A DNA stretch of 64,000 nucleotides from Aurantiacibacter sediminis (lineage in GTDB: Bacteria > Pseudomonadota > Alphaproteobacteria > Sphingomonadales > Sphingomonadaceae): positions 310,001 through 374,000 of the forward strand of contig NZ_JAEANY010000002.1 in assembly GCF_016019885.1 (NCBI RefSeq), read 5' to 3'. The notes below the pieces were generated by a model. It had not been told where the DNA came from. It made no database searches and was given only the letters and a program-made list of their open reading frames with translations. Positions 52,341 to 63,302 of the stretch are shown here, piece by piece; the first letter of the stretch is position 1; each line of letters opens with the position of its first letter. The translations under genes and the position numbers were made by a program.

Positions 52341-52375
52341 GGCGGGGGACCTTCGGGTCTCCCGCCTTTTTCTTT
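52341..52375 (+). terminator. Rho-independent terminator after the TonB receptor
   Basis: Hairpin GGCGGG...CCCGCC with the stable CTTCGG-type loop and a TTTTTC tail. It separates the receptor from the convergent minus-strand operon. Confidence 0.9.
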
Positions 52376-52476
52376 GCGACGATCAGATTGTCCTGTGAGT
52401 TACGTCTCACGAGCGCGCAGGATAAGTCTCGCGGCAAAGCTGAGGTGCCGCGATGCGGACGCTGATGGGCAGCAGG

Positions 52477-53403
52477 TCAGCTGCTCAGAGTATAAACGTG
52501 AAACGTGGCGAACGGATCGGGTGATCGACCGTCAGTCAGCATGGCTTCCTGATTATAGACGAAGCCCGCATCCTCGAGCACTTTAGCAAACTGGTCGCCA
52601 TCGCTTGCGACCGCAGAGGCGCGTTCGAGAGAAGCTATCCGTCCCAGTTCGTTGCGCGCCTGTGCTTCGATATCATCCAGCACTGCCAGGACCTGGTCGG
52701 GCGTATCGTTGCGACCGAAATGGAGGGTCTGGCGAATGGCTTCGGCGATTTCCCAAGCAGCGGATTTTTCACCGTGTGCAGCGATGCCTCTTCGCGGTGC
52801 TTCGACGATCGCCTGCGGTATCGCGGCAATCCCGGCATCGCGCAGGCCGAGACTTTTCCTGGCGATAGCGAGGAGTTCGTTTTCTTCGATCGCCCAGGCG
52901 ATCTGATCGCGTCGCTTGCGATTATGCGCGACAATCGGACCGCTCAAGCGATGCGTGATCAGTCCAAGTTTTCCGCCGGGGGAAAGCACGCGCGCAGCTT
53001 CTCGCGCACCCGCTTCGATGTCGCCATATTCGAACCCGAACTGGCTGGTGATCGCGGCAAAGTCATCATCGGGGAAGGGCAGGTCTGCGATATCGACACC
53101 GCCACGCAAAGTAACGCCTTTCGGCGCATCAGGCAGCGCAGTTGCGCGGTCAACGCCTGTCAGGTCGAGGTCGCGGCGTTTTTCCTTGATCTGCTGCAAC
53201 ACCACGCCGCCGCCCGTTGCGAGATCGAGTATTTTTGCGCCTTTCGGAAGCGAGCGAGTAAAGCTTTGCCAAACGCGTTTCTGTGTGTCGGCAATGCCTT
53301 GCCAGCCGCTCGGCAGGCAGCCAGTGCCCTCTTGCGATTGGCCACCGCGATCCTGTCTTTCCCAGAACGTGTTCCAGGCTTCGCTGTCTTCTTTCCCTGT
53401 CAT
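52477..53403 (-). CDS. Class I SAM-dependent methyltransferase
   Basis: A 308-residue protein with motif I 'ILDLATGGGVVL' (about 58-69), an acidic 'LTGVDRA' strand end, 'LPFPDDDFAAITSQFGFEY' and 'EAARVLSPGGKLGLITHR', the Rossmann methyltransferase pattern of the UbiE/COQ5-like type. The C-terminal 130 residues are helical and unassigned. The substrate is unknown. Last gene of a three-gene overlapping operon with two 2OG-oxygenase-type proteins. Confidence 0.85.
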   Translation of the reverse strand: MTGKEDSEAWNTFWERQDRGGQSQEGTGCLPSGWQGIADTQKRVWQSFTRSLPKGAKILDLATGGGVVLQQIKEKRRDLDLTGVDRATALPDAPKGVTLRGGVDIADLPFPDDDFAAITSQFGFEYGDIEAGAREAARVLSPGGKLGLITHRLSGPIVAHNRKRRDQIAWAIEENELLAIARKSLGLRDAGIAAIPQAIVEAPRRGIAAHGEKSAAWEIAEAIRQTLHFGRNDTPDQVLAVLDDIEAQARNELGRIASLERASAVASDGDQFAKVLEDAGFVYNQEAMLTDGRSPDPFATFHVYTLSS

Positions 53404-55106
53404 ATCGCCTCACTAGGCGCGGTCACATCGAATGCAACGGTCATCCGCCTACCGTCGGCAAAGGGCCGCGTTCCATGATAAAGCGTGCTCGGGAACAGGG
53501 CGAGCGCCCCCTCGCGGGGTTGGAGTGTGAAAAGTGGATCCAATTCAAGGGGCAAATCGATAGGAGGCCGTCCCAGCTCAATCCAGCCTTCGTGTCCCTC
53601 CGTGGCGCCGACTTCGTCCGGTAATTCGCAGTAAAGCGCGCTCGAAATGATCCCTTCAGGATGGATATGTGTCGCATGGCGGTCTCCGCCGCCGCCAAGC
53701 CTGACAGACCACGATCCCGAGACGGTCCACCGTGCAGTCCGGTAGCGCAGCAGCGGATGAGTTTCATCGACTGCAGGAAGGCTGGCGCGATACTCTTCCA
53801 ACGTTGAAAGCACCGCATCGCGCAGCGCCTGAAACTCCGGCTCATGGCGATCGAACAGATTGCCACGGGTCTGCGTTCCGCCTCGCAGCGACTGGCCTAT
53901 CGGCATGGCGGAGCGATCATGCAATTGCTTCAGCCGGTCTACAGCGGGCGGGAGCACGGTATGCGCGTCATGCAGGTCGACCATGGCGACGAGGCCCCGT
54001 TGACCGTGAAGCCAATCTGCGCGTGGATCGTCGGCCATGCGCCACAGAATGCCGCGAATGGCCCATGCGGTGACGCTGAACGGATTATGGGCCAGGGCTC
54101 GCTCTATCGCTTTATCTGCACGTCCATGCTCGCCCAGGCGCACGGCGTGCCGCGCTTCTTGCGTCCAGCGCTGCTCGTTATCTGGGCGCATTTCTTGAAA
54201 AAGGCTTTCGGCGTGGTCCAACTCGCCCAAAGCCCCAGCATAGGTCGCTTCCATAAGCGTAAAGTGATCGACCTTGGGGAAATGCTTTCGTGCCCGTTCG
54301 ACGACTTCAAGTGCTTCGGGATAATCCTCGAGACCCGCCAGCAATGTCGCATGCTCGTAAGCAATGTTGGGATCTTGTGGGACCTTTGCCGCGGCCTCCG
54401 CATAATGCGCAGTATAATCGGTCTCGCCTACAGCCAGACGCAATTGCGCAAGCAGTTTGAGCGCATCGGTCCATTGCGGAACCTGTTTCACCAGCATTTC
54501 GGCTATCTTGCGCGCTTCGTCGGTGCGACCCTCTGCATCGAGCGCTTGCGCTTTACCATACCACTGATAGGCATCGCTGCGGTCCCGGGTAAGATTGGCA
54601 TCGAAGCGAGCCACAGCATCGGGCTCGCCCCGTTCGAGAGCGACGGTCGCCCGGCCGTGCAGTGCGCGTATACGTTCCGGTTCGAGCGAGAGCGCCTTGT
54701 CATACCAATGCGCAGCAGCAGCAAGATCGCCGGAGCCGCGCTCTGCCAAGCCGCGTGTCGAGCAGTAAGCCGGACTGTCCTTTGCCTGATCCTCTATCTT
54801 TTTCAGCACCGCTATCGCTTCGCGAAATTGCTTTGCCGTACTCAGCGCGATCGCTTGATCTATCGCGAAGGGGATATTCTCCGGAGCAAGCTGCGCGGCT
54901 TGACGGAAATGCTCCACCGCACTCCCGGCGTCTGTCTGGCTCAGATACCATTTGCCGAGCGCGTGATGCAGGCCCGGCTCTTTCGGATGCTTCTCAAGGC
55001 CTGCCAGCAATATCGCACGCGCAGCGTCGCGATTGCCGGAGCGCTCAGCCGCCTGCGCCTTCATGAAGATATTGCGCGCTTCCTCGCTCACCGATCGCGC
55101 AGCCAT
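53400..55106 (-). CDS. TPR protein with putative 2OG-Fe(II) oxygenase domain
   Basis: A 568-residue protein. Residues 1-340 form about eight TPR helices pairs ('AARAILLAGLEKHPKEPGLH', 'AAHWYDKALSLEPER', 'ALHGRATVALERGEP' and so on), a protein-binding platform. The C-terminal 190 residues match putative 2OG-Fe(II) oxygenases, with metal-ligand candidates in 'HATHIHPEGIISSALY' and a distal His in 'PSTLYHGTRPF' followed by 'RRMTVAFDV'. It could hydroxylate a protein or peptide. It overlaps the gene upstream by 19 bases and the one downstream by four. Confidence 0.82.
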   Translation of the reverse strand: MAARSVSEEARNIFMKAQAAERSGNRDAARAILLAGLEKHPKEPGLHHALGKWYLSQTDAGSAVEHFRQAAQLAPENIPFAIDQAIALSTAKQFREAIAVLKKIEDQAKDSPAYCSTRGLAERGSGDLAAAAHWYDKALSLEPERIRALHGRATVALERGEPDAVARFDANLTRDRSDAYQWYGKAQALDAEGRTDEARKIAEMLVKQVPQWTDALKLLAQLRLAVGETDYTAHYAEAAAKVPQDPNIAYEHATLLAGLEDYPEALEVVERARKHFPKVDHFTLMEATYAGALGELDHAESLFQEMRPDNEQRWTQEARHAVRLGEHGRADKAIERALAHNPFSVTAWAIRGILWRMADDPRADWLHGQRGLVAMVDLHDAHTVLPPAVDRLKQLHDRSAMPIGQSLRGGTQTRGNLFDRHEPEFQALRDAVLSTLEEYRASLPAVDETHPLLRYRTARWTVSGSWSVRLGGGGDRHATHIHPEGIISSALYCELPDEVGATEGHEGWIELGRPPIDLPLELDPLFTLQPREGALALFPSTLYHGTRPFADGRRMTVAFDVTAPSEAI

Positions 55107-55822
55107 CCACTGATTGCATAGCGCCCTTTCGGTGCGAAGGGCGGGACGTAAGTGACCGCGTGATCCTGCGGGACGGCGAAGAGGTTGAGCGTATTGAACT
55201 CAGGCTTGAAGCCGACTTCCACATTGCCGGCATCGTCGAAAAAAGTGAGATAACCGCCCCAGTCCGGATGCCAATTATCTATCGTCAGATTGAGCACGTA
55301 TGCAACGCGCCACCCCTCTGCGACATGGCTGTCATTATGTTTGCCGAGAAAGTGCTGCGCGGCAAAACAGCTGGCATGTCCATCGGCCTTTGCCAGCTCG
55401 GCAATTCCGGTGATGTCGCGCATAAAGCCGAGAAATTCTTCGGCATTCAGATGCTCGAGCAGCACTGCGTACGGCCCACCCTCGTCCCACCCTTTTTGCA
55501 AGCCTTCCACCATGGAGTAACGCAGCGCGCGATATGCGTAATCGCCCTTGGCCGCTGCCTGATCGGTTTCCCGTCCCATCTCCATGGCCTGCCGCTGGAT
55601 TGCCTGGTCGCGCAGTTCCGCGGGGCGAAAATTGCGCGGCTTCGCAGTCGATCCTGCTTGCAGCGCGATGCCCCATTCGGTGTGCTTTTCCATGATCTCG
55701 CGCAGTTCGCGCGCTGTTTCCTCAGTCAGGAAATCGCGCACTTGCAGACGCTGCTTCTCGGCGAATTCCTTCGCCAGCGCCGCGCGATCAAGATCGGGAT
55801 TGAGCTCAAACAGCTTCTTCAT
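55088..55822 (-). CDS. 2OG-Fe(II) oxygenase (prolyl hydroxylase type)
   Basis: A 244-residue protein beginning 'MKKLFELNPDLDRAALAKEF', with the 2OG oxygenase facial triad: HxD in 'GKHNDSHV', distal His in 'PQDHAVTYVPPFAPKGRYAI' and the 2OG-binding Arg five residues before its end (GRYAISGW). It resembles prolyl-4-hydroxylase-type enzymes often found near TonB-dependent receptors in Caulobacterales and Sphingomonadales. First gene of the operon, at an ATG chosen because the family similarity begins there; the frame is open about 29 codons upstream. Confidence 0.85.
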   Translation of the reverse strand: MKKLFELNPDLDRAALAKEFAEKQRLQVRDFLTEETARELREIMEKHTEWGIALQAGSTAKPRNFRPAELRDQAIQRQAMEMGRETDQAAAKGDYAYRALRYSMVEGLQKGWDEGGPYAVLLEHLNAEEFLGFMRDITGIAELAKADGHASCFAAQHFLGKHNDSHVAEGWRVAYVLNLTIDNWHPDWGGYLTFFDDAGNVEVGFKPEFNTLNLFAVPQDHAVTYVPPFAPKGRYAISGWLRDR

Positions 55823-55949
55823 CGTGGCATGGGCTATAGAAAGCAGAGACGAAGAGTGCCACCCATTACAGCGTGCGCGGAGCTGCTGGGGAAATTGCGC
55901 CCAGCCCACGCTACTTCACTTGGCGTTCAGGCCTGCTCTAGCTATAGGC

Positions 55950-56756
55950 ATGGGCATGAGCGTTTCGAAACCCGTCCGCGCTGCAATGGCTGCAGCTGTA
56001 TCATCCCTCGTTCTGACCGGCTGCGCAGGTGGCAGCGCGAATGAGCCGAATGATCTCGCCTATGTCGCGCGGGACGTGGAATCGCTGTACAATGCGGCAA
56101 AGCAGCGCCTCGATCGCGGCGACTTGCAAGTGGCTGCGGCCCTGTTTGACGAAGTGGAGCGCCAGCACCCCTATTCGCCTTGGGCGCGCCGCGCACAGTT
56201 GATGAGCGCTTTCAGCTATTACGCCGCGCGCGAATATAACCAGGCGATCCGTTCCGCGGCGAACTTCCTGTCGATCCACCCGGGTAATCGCGATGCGCCC
56301 TATGCCTACTACCTCATTGCGCTCAGCTATTACGAGCAAATCAGCGATGTGGAGCGGGATCAGGCCATCACCCGGCAGGCGCTCGCTGCGCTGAACGAAA
56401 TCGTGCGCCGTTATCCAGACAGCCCATACGCTGCCGATGCGCGGGTCAAGATTGACCTCGTCAATGATCACCTTGCCGGCAAGGAAATGGAAATCGGCCG
56501 CTTTTATGAGCGGACCGGCCAATGGCTCGCCGCGCAGCTGCGGTTCCAGAACGTGATCGAGCAGTACCAGACCACCAGCCACGCGCCTGAGGCGCTCTAT
56601 CGTCTCGTCGAAACCAGCCTTTCGATCGGCGTGCCGGAAGAGGCGCAGCGCTACGCAGCCGTTCTCGGCGCAAACTATCCGGGCAGTGAATGGTATGAGC
56701 GCGCCTATGAGCTGATGCAGGAGCACCAGCCTGAACGCGTCGCATCCGGCGGTTAA
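55950..56756 (+). CDS. bamD: Outer-membrane assembly lipoprotein BamD
   Basis: A 268-residue lipoprotein with lipobox LTGC (Cys about 26) and five TPR-like helical repeats: 'LYNAAKQRLDRGDLQVAAALFDEVERQHPYSPWARRAQ' in part, 'YYAAREYNQAIRSAANFLSIHPGNRDAPYA', 'QALAALNEIVRRYPDSPYAADARVKIDLVNDHLAGKEMEIGRFYERTGQWLAAQ'-like stretches. This is the BamD/YfiO/ComL pattern; with BamA it inserts beta-barrel proteins, such as the TonB receptor upstream, into the outer membrane. ATGs at 55950 and 55956 are both possible. Its last four bases overlap the end of the PilZ gene on the other strand. Confidence 0.93.
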   Translation: MGMSVSKPVRAAMAAAVSSLVLTGCAGGSANEPNDLAYVARDVESLYNAAKQRLDRGDLQVAAALFDEVERQHPYSPWARRAQLMSAFSYYAAREYNQAIRSAANFLSIHPGNRDAPYAYYLIALSYYEQISDVERDQAITRQALAALNEIVRRYPDSPYAADARVKIDLVNDHLAGKEMEIGRFYERTGQWLAAQLRFQNVIEQYQTTSHAPEALYRLVETSLSIGVPEEAQRYAAVLGANYPGSEWYERAYELMQEHQPERVASGG

Positions 56757-57082
56757 GCGACTTTCGCTTGCGCGGGTTCTTCGCCGCGCGCTGCAGTAAT
56801 GATCTCGAGCAATTCGGCTTGATATAGGGGCCGCGTAAGACGCAGTCCGGCACATCCCTTGCGCGACCAGCGAATGATCGCGGGAAAGGAGTGCCCATCG
56901 CCCGTGGTCAGCGTGACTTCGTCGTCAATTTCGAATTGCGCATCGCCAAGGTTGCTGACCCGCGCGCCATCCTGCGACAGCTCTATCAGCAAGCACTCAA
57001 GTGTTCGCGCGCCGGTTCTTTTCATCTTTGACGGGCTGCGCACAGCAAAGCGCTGGTGAGCCCTGATTGTGAGCACCGCCAT
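56753..57082 (-). CDS. Stand-alone PilZ domain protein
   Basis: A 109-residue PilZ domain with the Arg motif RFAVR near residues 11-15 and 'ELSQDGARVSNLG' in place of (D/N)xSxxG, so one conservative change at the acidic residue. It is likely still a c-di-GMP-binding adaptor. It forms a pair with the second PilZ gene 68 bases upstream and converges with bamD. Confidence 0.85.
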   Translation of the reverse strand: MAVLTIRAHQRFAVRSPSKMKRTGARTLECLLIELSQDGARVSNLGDAQFEIDDEVTLTTGDGHSFPAIIRWSRKGCAGLRLTRPLYQAELLEIITAARGEEPAQAKVA

Positions 57083-57150
57083 GGTGCAATCCCCCTGAAG
57101 CGAGAGCCCATACCGTCATAAATTGGTTAAGAATCGCTAAGCGCAGCGGT

Positions 57151-57498
57151 TTACGACGCGTATTCGAGCTCCGGCCCGTCACTCGACAGGCGCCGGGACG
57201 CCAGCCAATCGGTCAGCTCCTGTAGCCGCAAGGCTTCTTCGAAACGCAGTCCCGCAATTGTTGCGCGCGTCCAACGCACACGGGCCGTACGGCTTTTCCC
57301 GCAAGGCGTCGTTACGGTGACGATATCGCCGGGCTTATAGGTTTCGCATTCCAGCTGGCTGACGCGGGCGCACTCCTGCGAAATCTCGATCAGCAGGCCA
57401 GCGGCCTTGGCTGAGTCTGCCAGCATTTCGGCAGGTTGGAGTTCAATCGGAAGATTGTGTGCGTAGCGCCGATGCGCCCGCGCAAAGAATTGCGCCAT
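57151..57498 (-). CDS. Stand-alone PilZ domain protein, degenerate
   Basis: A 115-residue PilZ-like protein. The second Arg of the RxxxR motif is Asn (RYAHN), and the second motif reads EISQECA, with the Gly replaced by Cys. Loss of these residues suggests it does not bind c-di-GMP in the usual way, as in tandem non-binding PilZ proteins. The ATG at 57498 is chosen because GGGACGGG lies upstream; 14 codons further upstream the frame is open without a family match. Confidence 0.75.
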   Translation of the reverse strand: MAQFFARAHRRYAHNLPIELQPAEMLADSAKAAGLLIEISQECARVSQLECETYKPGDIVTVTTPCGKSRTARVRWTRATIAGLRFEEALRLQELTDWLASRRLSSDGPELEYAS

Positions 57499-57635
57499 TC
57501 GTCCCGTCCCATCTCGACCCCCGTCTGTATTTATCCACAAGTTAACGGAGGAATCGATTCGAGTCGAATCGGCATAGTCGGTCGCTGCGCGTTGCGCCGC
57601 CCGATGCAGCGTCGTAATGACATGGCAGACACATC

Positions 57636-59300
57636 ATGCTGACCACGCTTTCCATCCGTAATATCGTGCTGATCGACGCGCTCGACCTTGAGTTCGGGCG
57701 CGGTCTCGGCGTGCTGACGGGGGAGACGGGCGCGGGTAAATCCATTCTGCTGGATGCGCTGGGGCTGGTGCTGGGCGCGCGGGCGGACAGCGCATTGGTC
57801 CGCGGTGGGGAAGAGCAGGCGAGTGTTTCCGCAAGCTTCGAATTTGACGCGATGCCCTCTGCAATCACCGAAGCCCTAGCAGATGCAGAGGTCGAGCTAG
57901 AGCCGGGCGAGCCGCTGATCATCCGCCGCCGGTTAAAGGCCGATGGTGGCAGCAAGGCGTGGGTAAACGACCAGCCCGTGGGCGTCGCGCTGCTGCGGCA
58001 ATTGGCTGGAGCGCTGGTGGAACTGCACGGCCAGCACGATGATCGCGGTCTGGTCAATCCGAAGGGGCACCGCGACTTGCTCGATCGCTATGCCGGAGCG
58101 AATGTCGCGAAGGTCGCTGCCGCGTGGAACGCATGGCATACGGCGCGCAAGGCGCTGGAAGTGGCGCAGGCGGATATCGAACAGGCGAGGGCCGATCAGG
58201 ACCTGCTGCTCGCGCACCTATCCGAACTGACCAATATCGAGCCGGTCGAGGGCGAGGAAGAGCAGCTCGCCGGCGCGCGCTCGGACATGCAGAAGGGGGA
58301 GAAGCTGGCGGGCGATCTGGAGGAGCTGCGGCTCGTCTGGGATGGGTCGGAAGCGCCGCTCGCCCGGCTACGCAGCGCGGCGCGCAAGCTTGACCGGATA
58401 GCGCCCGAACACCCTCTGCTGGCCGATGCTCTGGCGAGCCTGGACCGCGCGGTGATAGAGGCGGGCGAAGCGGAGGAGAAGCTGGAAGCCGCCGCCGAGG
58501 CGCTGACGCATGACCCGCTGGAGCTCGACCGGATCGAAACACGTCTGTTCGAACTGCGCGCGCTCGCCCGCAAGCACGATTGCCAGGTGGACGACCTGCC
58601 CGAAGTGATGCGGACCCTGCGCGCAAGGCTCGACGCGATCGAGCAGGGCGATGCCGATCTCGCCGATCTGGAGAAAGCGGAAAAAGCGGCGGGCGAAACC
58701 TATCGCAAAGCGGCGGAGGCCCTGCACAATGCACGCGTGAAGGCAGGCGGAAAGCTGGACAAGGCAGTGGCATCAGAGCTCGCGCCGCTCAAACTTGATG
58801 CCGCGCGTTTCCAGACTTCGGTTACTGTGCTGCCCGAAGAACGCTGGGGCGCGAGCGGCATGGACGCGGTCGAATTCCTGATCGCAACCAATCCGGGCGC
58901 GGACTTCGCGCCGCTCAACAAAATTGCATCGGGCGGCGAGCTCTCGCGGTTCATCCTGGCGCTGAAAGTGGCGCTGGCAGAGCAGGGCGGGGCGGCAACG
59001 GTGATCTTCGACGAAATCGACCGCGGCGTCGGCGGCTCGGTGGCGAGCGCGATTGGCGAGAGGCTGGCGCGGCTGGCAAGCGATGGGCAGTTGCTGGCCG
59101 TGACCCACTCACCGCAAGTCGCGGCGCGTGGCTCTACGCATTATTTGATCGCGAAGTCGTCGAGCGGGACTGTTACGAAGACGTCCGTTGCACGACTCGA
59201 TGCTGAAGGTCGGCAGGAGGAAATTGCCCGGATGCTCAGCGGGGCCGAAGTTACTCCCGAAGCGAGAGCACAGGCGGATCGTTTGCTGGAGGGGGTGTGA
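57636..59300 (+). CDS. recN: DNA repair protein RecN
   Basis: The 554-residue SMC-like ATPase has the Walker A GETGAGKSIL at 29-38, a long coiled-coil middle (about 150-360), and the C-terminal 'GGELSRFILALKVALA', 'VIFDEIDRGVGG' and 'LLAVTHSPQVAA' ABC signature, Walker B and switch His regions. RecN acts in double-strand break repair. No strong ribosome site was seen at the ATG. Its stop overlaps the start of the DUF559 cassette. Confidence 0.96.
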   Translation: MLTTLSIRNIVLIDALDLEFGRGLGVLTGETGAGKSILLDALGLVLGARADSALVRGGEEQASVSASFEFDAMPSAITEALADAEVELEPGEPLIIRRRLKADGGSKAWVNDQPVGVALLRQLAGALVELHGQHDDRGLVNPKGHRDLLDRYAGANVAKVAAAWNAWHTARKALEVAQADIEQARADQDLLLAHLSELTNIEPVEGEEEQLAGARSDMQKGEKLAGDLEELRLVWDGSEAPLARLRSAARKLDRIAPEHPLLADALASLDRAVIEAGEAEEKLEAAAEALTHDPLELDRIETRLFELRALARKHDCQVDDLPEVMRTLRARLDAIEQGDADLADLEKAEKAAGETYRKAAEALHNARVKAGGKLDKAVASELAPLKLDAARFQTSVTVLPEERWGASGMDAVEFLIATNPGADFAPLNKIASGGELSRFILALKVALAEQGGAATVIFDEIDRGVGGSVASAIGERLARLASDGQLLAVTHSPQVAARGSTHYLIAKSSSGTVTKTSVARLDAEGRQEEIARMLSGAEVTPEARAQADRLLEGV

Positions 59301-59315
59301 GCATGCGCTCGCCAG

Positions 59316-59353
59316 TTTCCCCCTCCTCTTCAGAGGAGGGGGCAGGGGGTGGT
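59316..59353 (+). repeat. Left terminal inverted repeat of the DUF559 cassette
   Basis: The 38 bases contain a hairpin CCCCTCCTC-TTCA-GAGGAGGGG and the end GGGGGTGGT. Reversed and complemented, 59717-59755 matches it except for two paired substitutions in the stem (C to T opposite G to A) and a one-base indel. The compensatory pair indicates the hairpin is conserved. Confidence 0.88.
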
Positions 59354-59665
59354 GGCACGCAAGGAGATGCCCTTCGAAAGCGTGCCTCCGAAATGCGCCA
59401 AAACCAGACCGAACCCGAGAAGCGCCTTTGGTCTGAATTGCGGGGGAAGCGATTGTCAGGATACAAATTTCGCCGCCAGAAAGTGATAGGCAATCGCATG
59501 TCGATTTTTTCTGTCCAGCCAAGGCGCTCATCATCGAAGTCGATGGCGATACCCATGATGCTAGCGTCGATAAGCAGCGAGATTCCGATATGAAACGGCG
59601 TTACGGGTATCGCACGGTGCGCTTTTCCAATCACGAGGTGATGACAAATATGGAAGGCGTCTTGA

Positions 59666-61816
<2,151 letters not shown>

Positions 61817-61836
61817 GCTGCATCGCCTGCCATTTG

Positions 61837-62508
61837 CTAATCGTTCGGCATGATATGCACTTCGCGCACCGCTGCCGTATCCGGCTGGTTCAGCGCGAAG
61901 ACCACCGCATTGGCGACATCTTCGGGCTGGATCTTACTCGGCTTGGGCTCGTCGAAGAAGGGCGTATCGACCATTCCGGGCGAAATGACGGTGCAGCGGC
62001 CCTGCCACTCGCGCATTTCCTCTGCCAGGTTTCCGGCAAAACCATGCACGAACCATTTGGTCGCTGAGTAGATCGAGCCCTTGAAATGCTCGCGGCCTGC
62101 CTTGGAGCCGGTGACGATGAAATGGCCCTTGGTTTTCTTGAGATGCGGCAGGGTGGCGTGCGCGGCGTAAAGCACGGCGAGGATGTTGATGTGGATCATG
62201 TCGTGCCATTCATCCGGATCTCCATTCTCGACGCCGGGATGTTCAACACCGGTTCCGGCATTGGCGAAAACGCCATCGAGCGCGCCGAATTTCTCGACCG
62301 TGGCGTTCACCGCGTCGGTGAGCTGGTCGCGCTTGGTGACATCGGTGGGAAGGGCAATTGCAGAGTCGCCGATCTCGGCTGCGAGATCATTCAGCTTGTC
62401 TTCCGAGCGAGCGAGCAGCGCGACGTTCCAGCCAGCATTTGCCGCAGCGCGCGCGGTGGCGGCGCCGATGCCGGTGGATGCGCCTGTGATGAGGAGGGTC
62501 TTGGCCAT
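61837..62508 (-). CDS. Short-chain dehydrogenase/reductase
   Basis: A 223-residue SDR with 'TLLITGASTGIGAATARAAA' (TGxxxGxG), 'NAGTG' and the catalytic Tyr-Lys in YSATK; Ser is in 'IVTGSKAG'. Length and 'HGFAGNLAEEMREW' suggest a classical SDR with unknown substrate. The ATG at 62508 matches the family start; the frame extends over 60 codons upstream without similarity. Confidence 0.87.
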   Translation of the reverse strand: MAKTLLITGASTGIGAATARAAANAGWNVALLARSEDKLNDLAAEIGDSAIALPTDVTKRDQLTDAVNATVEKFGALDGVFANAGTGVEHPGVENGDPDEWHDMIHINILAVLYAAHATLPHLKKTKGHFIVTGSKAGREHFKGSIYSATKWFVHGFAGNLAEEMREWQGRCTVISPGMVDTPFFDEPKPSKIQPEDVANAVVFALNQPDTAAVREVHIMPND

Positions 62509-62582
62509 GGATATTCTCTTTGATTGCGAGTGAATGTTCGCTTCGAGAATGAGTGAGGGCCTGCTGTAGTTCCTACCCTGGC

Positions 62583-63302
62583 TTACGAACCTTGCGTTGC
62601 CGCAGGCGCAGGAATCCATTTCATCACGCCGCCTGCCATCGGGGTCCACAATCCCATCGGAATGCCTGCCTCGGCCAATTGCGCGCCGACCCAAGTATTG
62701 CAGGTCATGCCCATCGTGTATTCGCCCAGCGCCTCATAATAGGCATCTTCGGCATAGGTGCCGGTCAGGATTTCGCGCTCGCCCGCAGGTGTTTCCGGCA
62801 AATGCGATTCGATCGCGCCGATGAGGCGGGCGTATTGCTCTCGGCTAATGGTGAGCGGGCGGTGATAATCACTGGGGGCAGGGCGCACGTAATGGCTGAC
62901 GCGCACGAGTGAGTCTCCGCCAACAGTGGCAATGCGCAGGGCCGTTGCCGCCTCAAGATCGCCCCATGTCGGCACGTTGAGGAAAACCTCGCGCTCACCA
63001 TAGCCGATGGCGAGGTGAGTCGGCGTTCCATAGGGGGTGGGGAGCGAAGCGCTGGGAAAGGTTTCGCGCCAGTCCTTCTGATCGGTGACAACGGGTACGA
63101 TGATCGAGGTGTGGGTGCCGTTCGTCTCCACCATAATGTCGACGCCGTCCGCAGGCGGGGCCCAATCTGCATTTTGTGGGATCGAGCTGCCCACCCATGC
63201 CGCGACCGGATACCCGACCACTACCATGGCCAGCATGGCGAACAGGCCCAATGCGACGCGAAGCGCGTAGCGGCCTAGGTGGAACTGTTCTGCTTTAGCC
63301 AT
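62583..63302 (-). CDS. DUF2459 (TIGR02117) family membrane protein
   Basis: A 239-residue protein with one N-terminal membrane helix (about 15-37) and a conserved exported domain: 'IMVETNGTHTSIIVPV', 'HLAIGYGEREVFLNVPTWGDL', 'CNTWVGAQLAEAGIPMGLWTP'. These are characteristic of DUF2459, whose Cys/His residues could be catalytic, but the function is unknown. Its start overlaps the prmA stop by 28 bases. Confidence 0.87.
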   Translation of the reverse strand: MAKAEQFHLGRYALRVALGLFAMLAMVVVGYPVAAWVGSSIPQNADWAPPADGVDIMVETNGTHTSIIVPVVTDQKDWRETFPSASLPTPYGTPTHLAIGYGEREVFLNVPTWGDLEAATALRIATVGGDSLVRVSHYVRPAPSDYHRPLTISREQYARLIGAIESHLPETPAGEREILTGTYAEDAYYEALGEYTMGMTCNTWVGAQLAEAGIPMGLWTPMAGGVMKWIPAPAATQGS

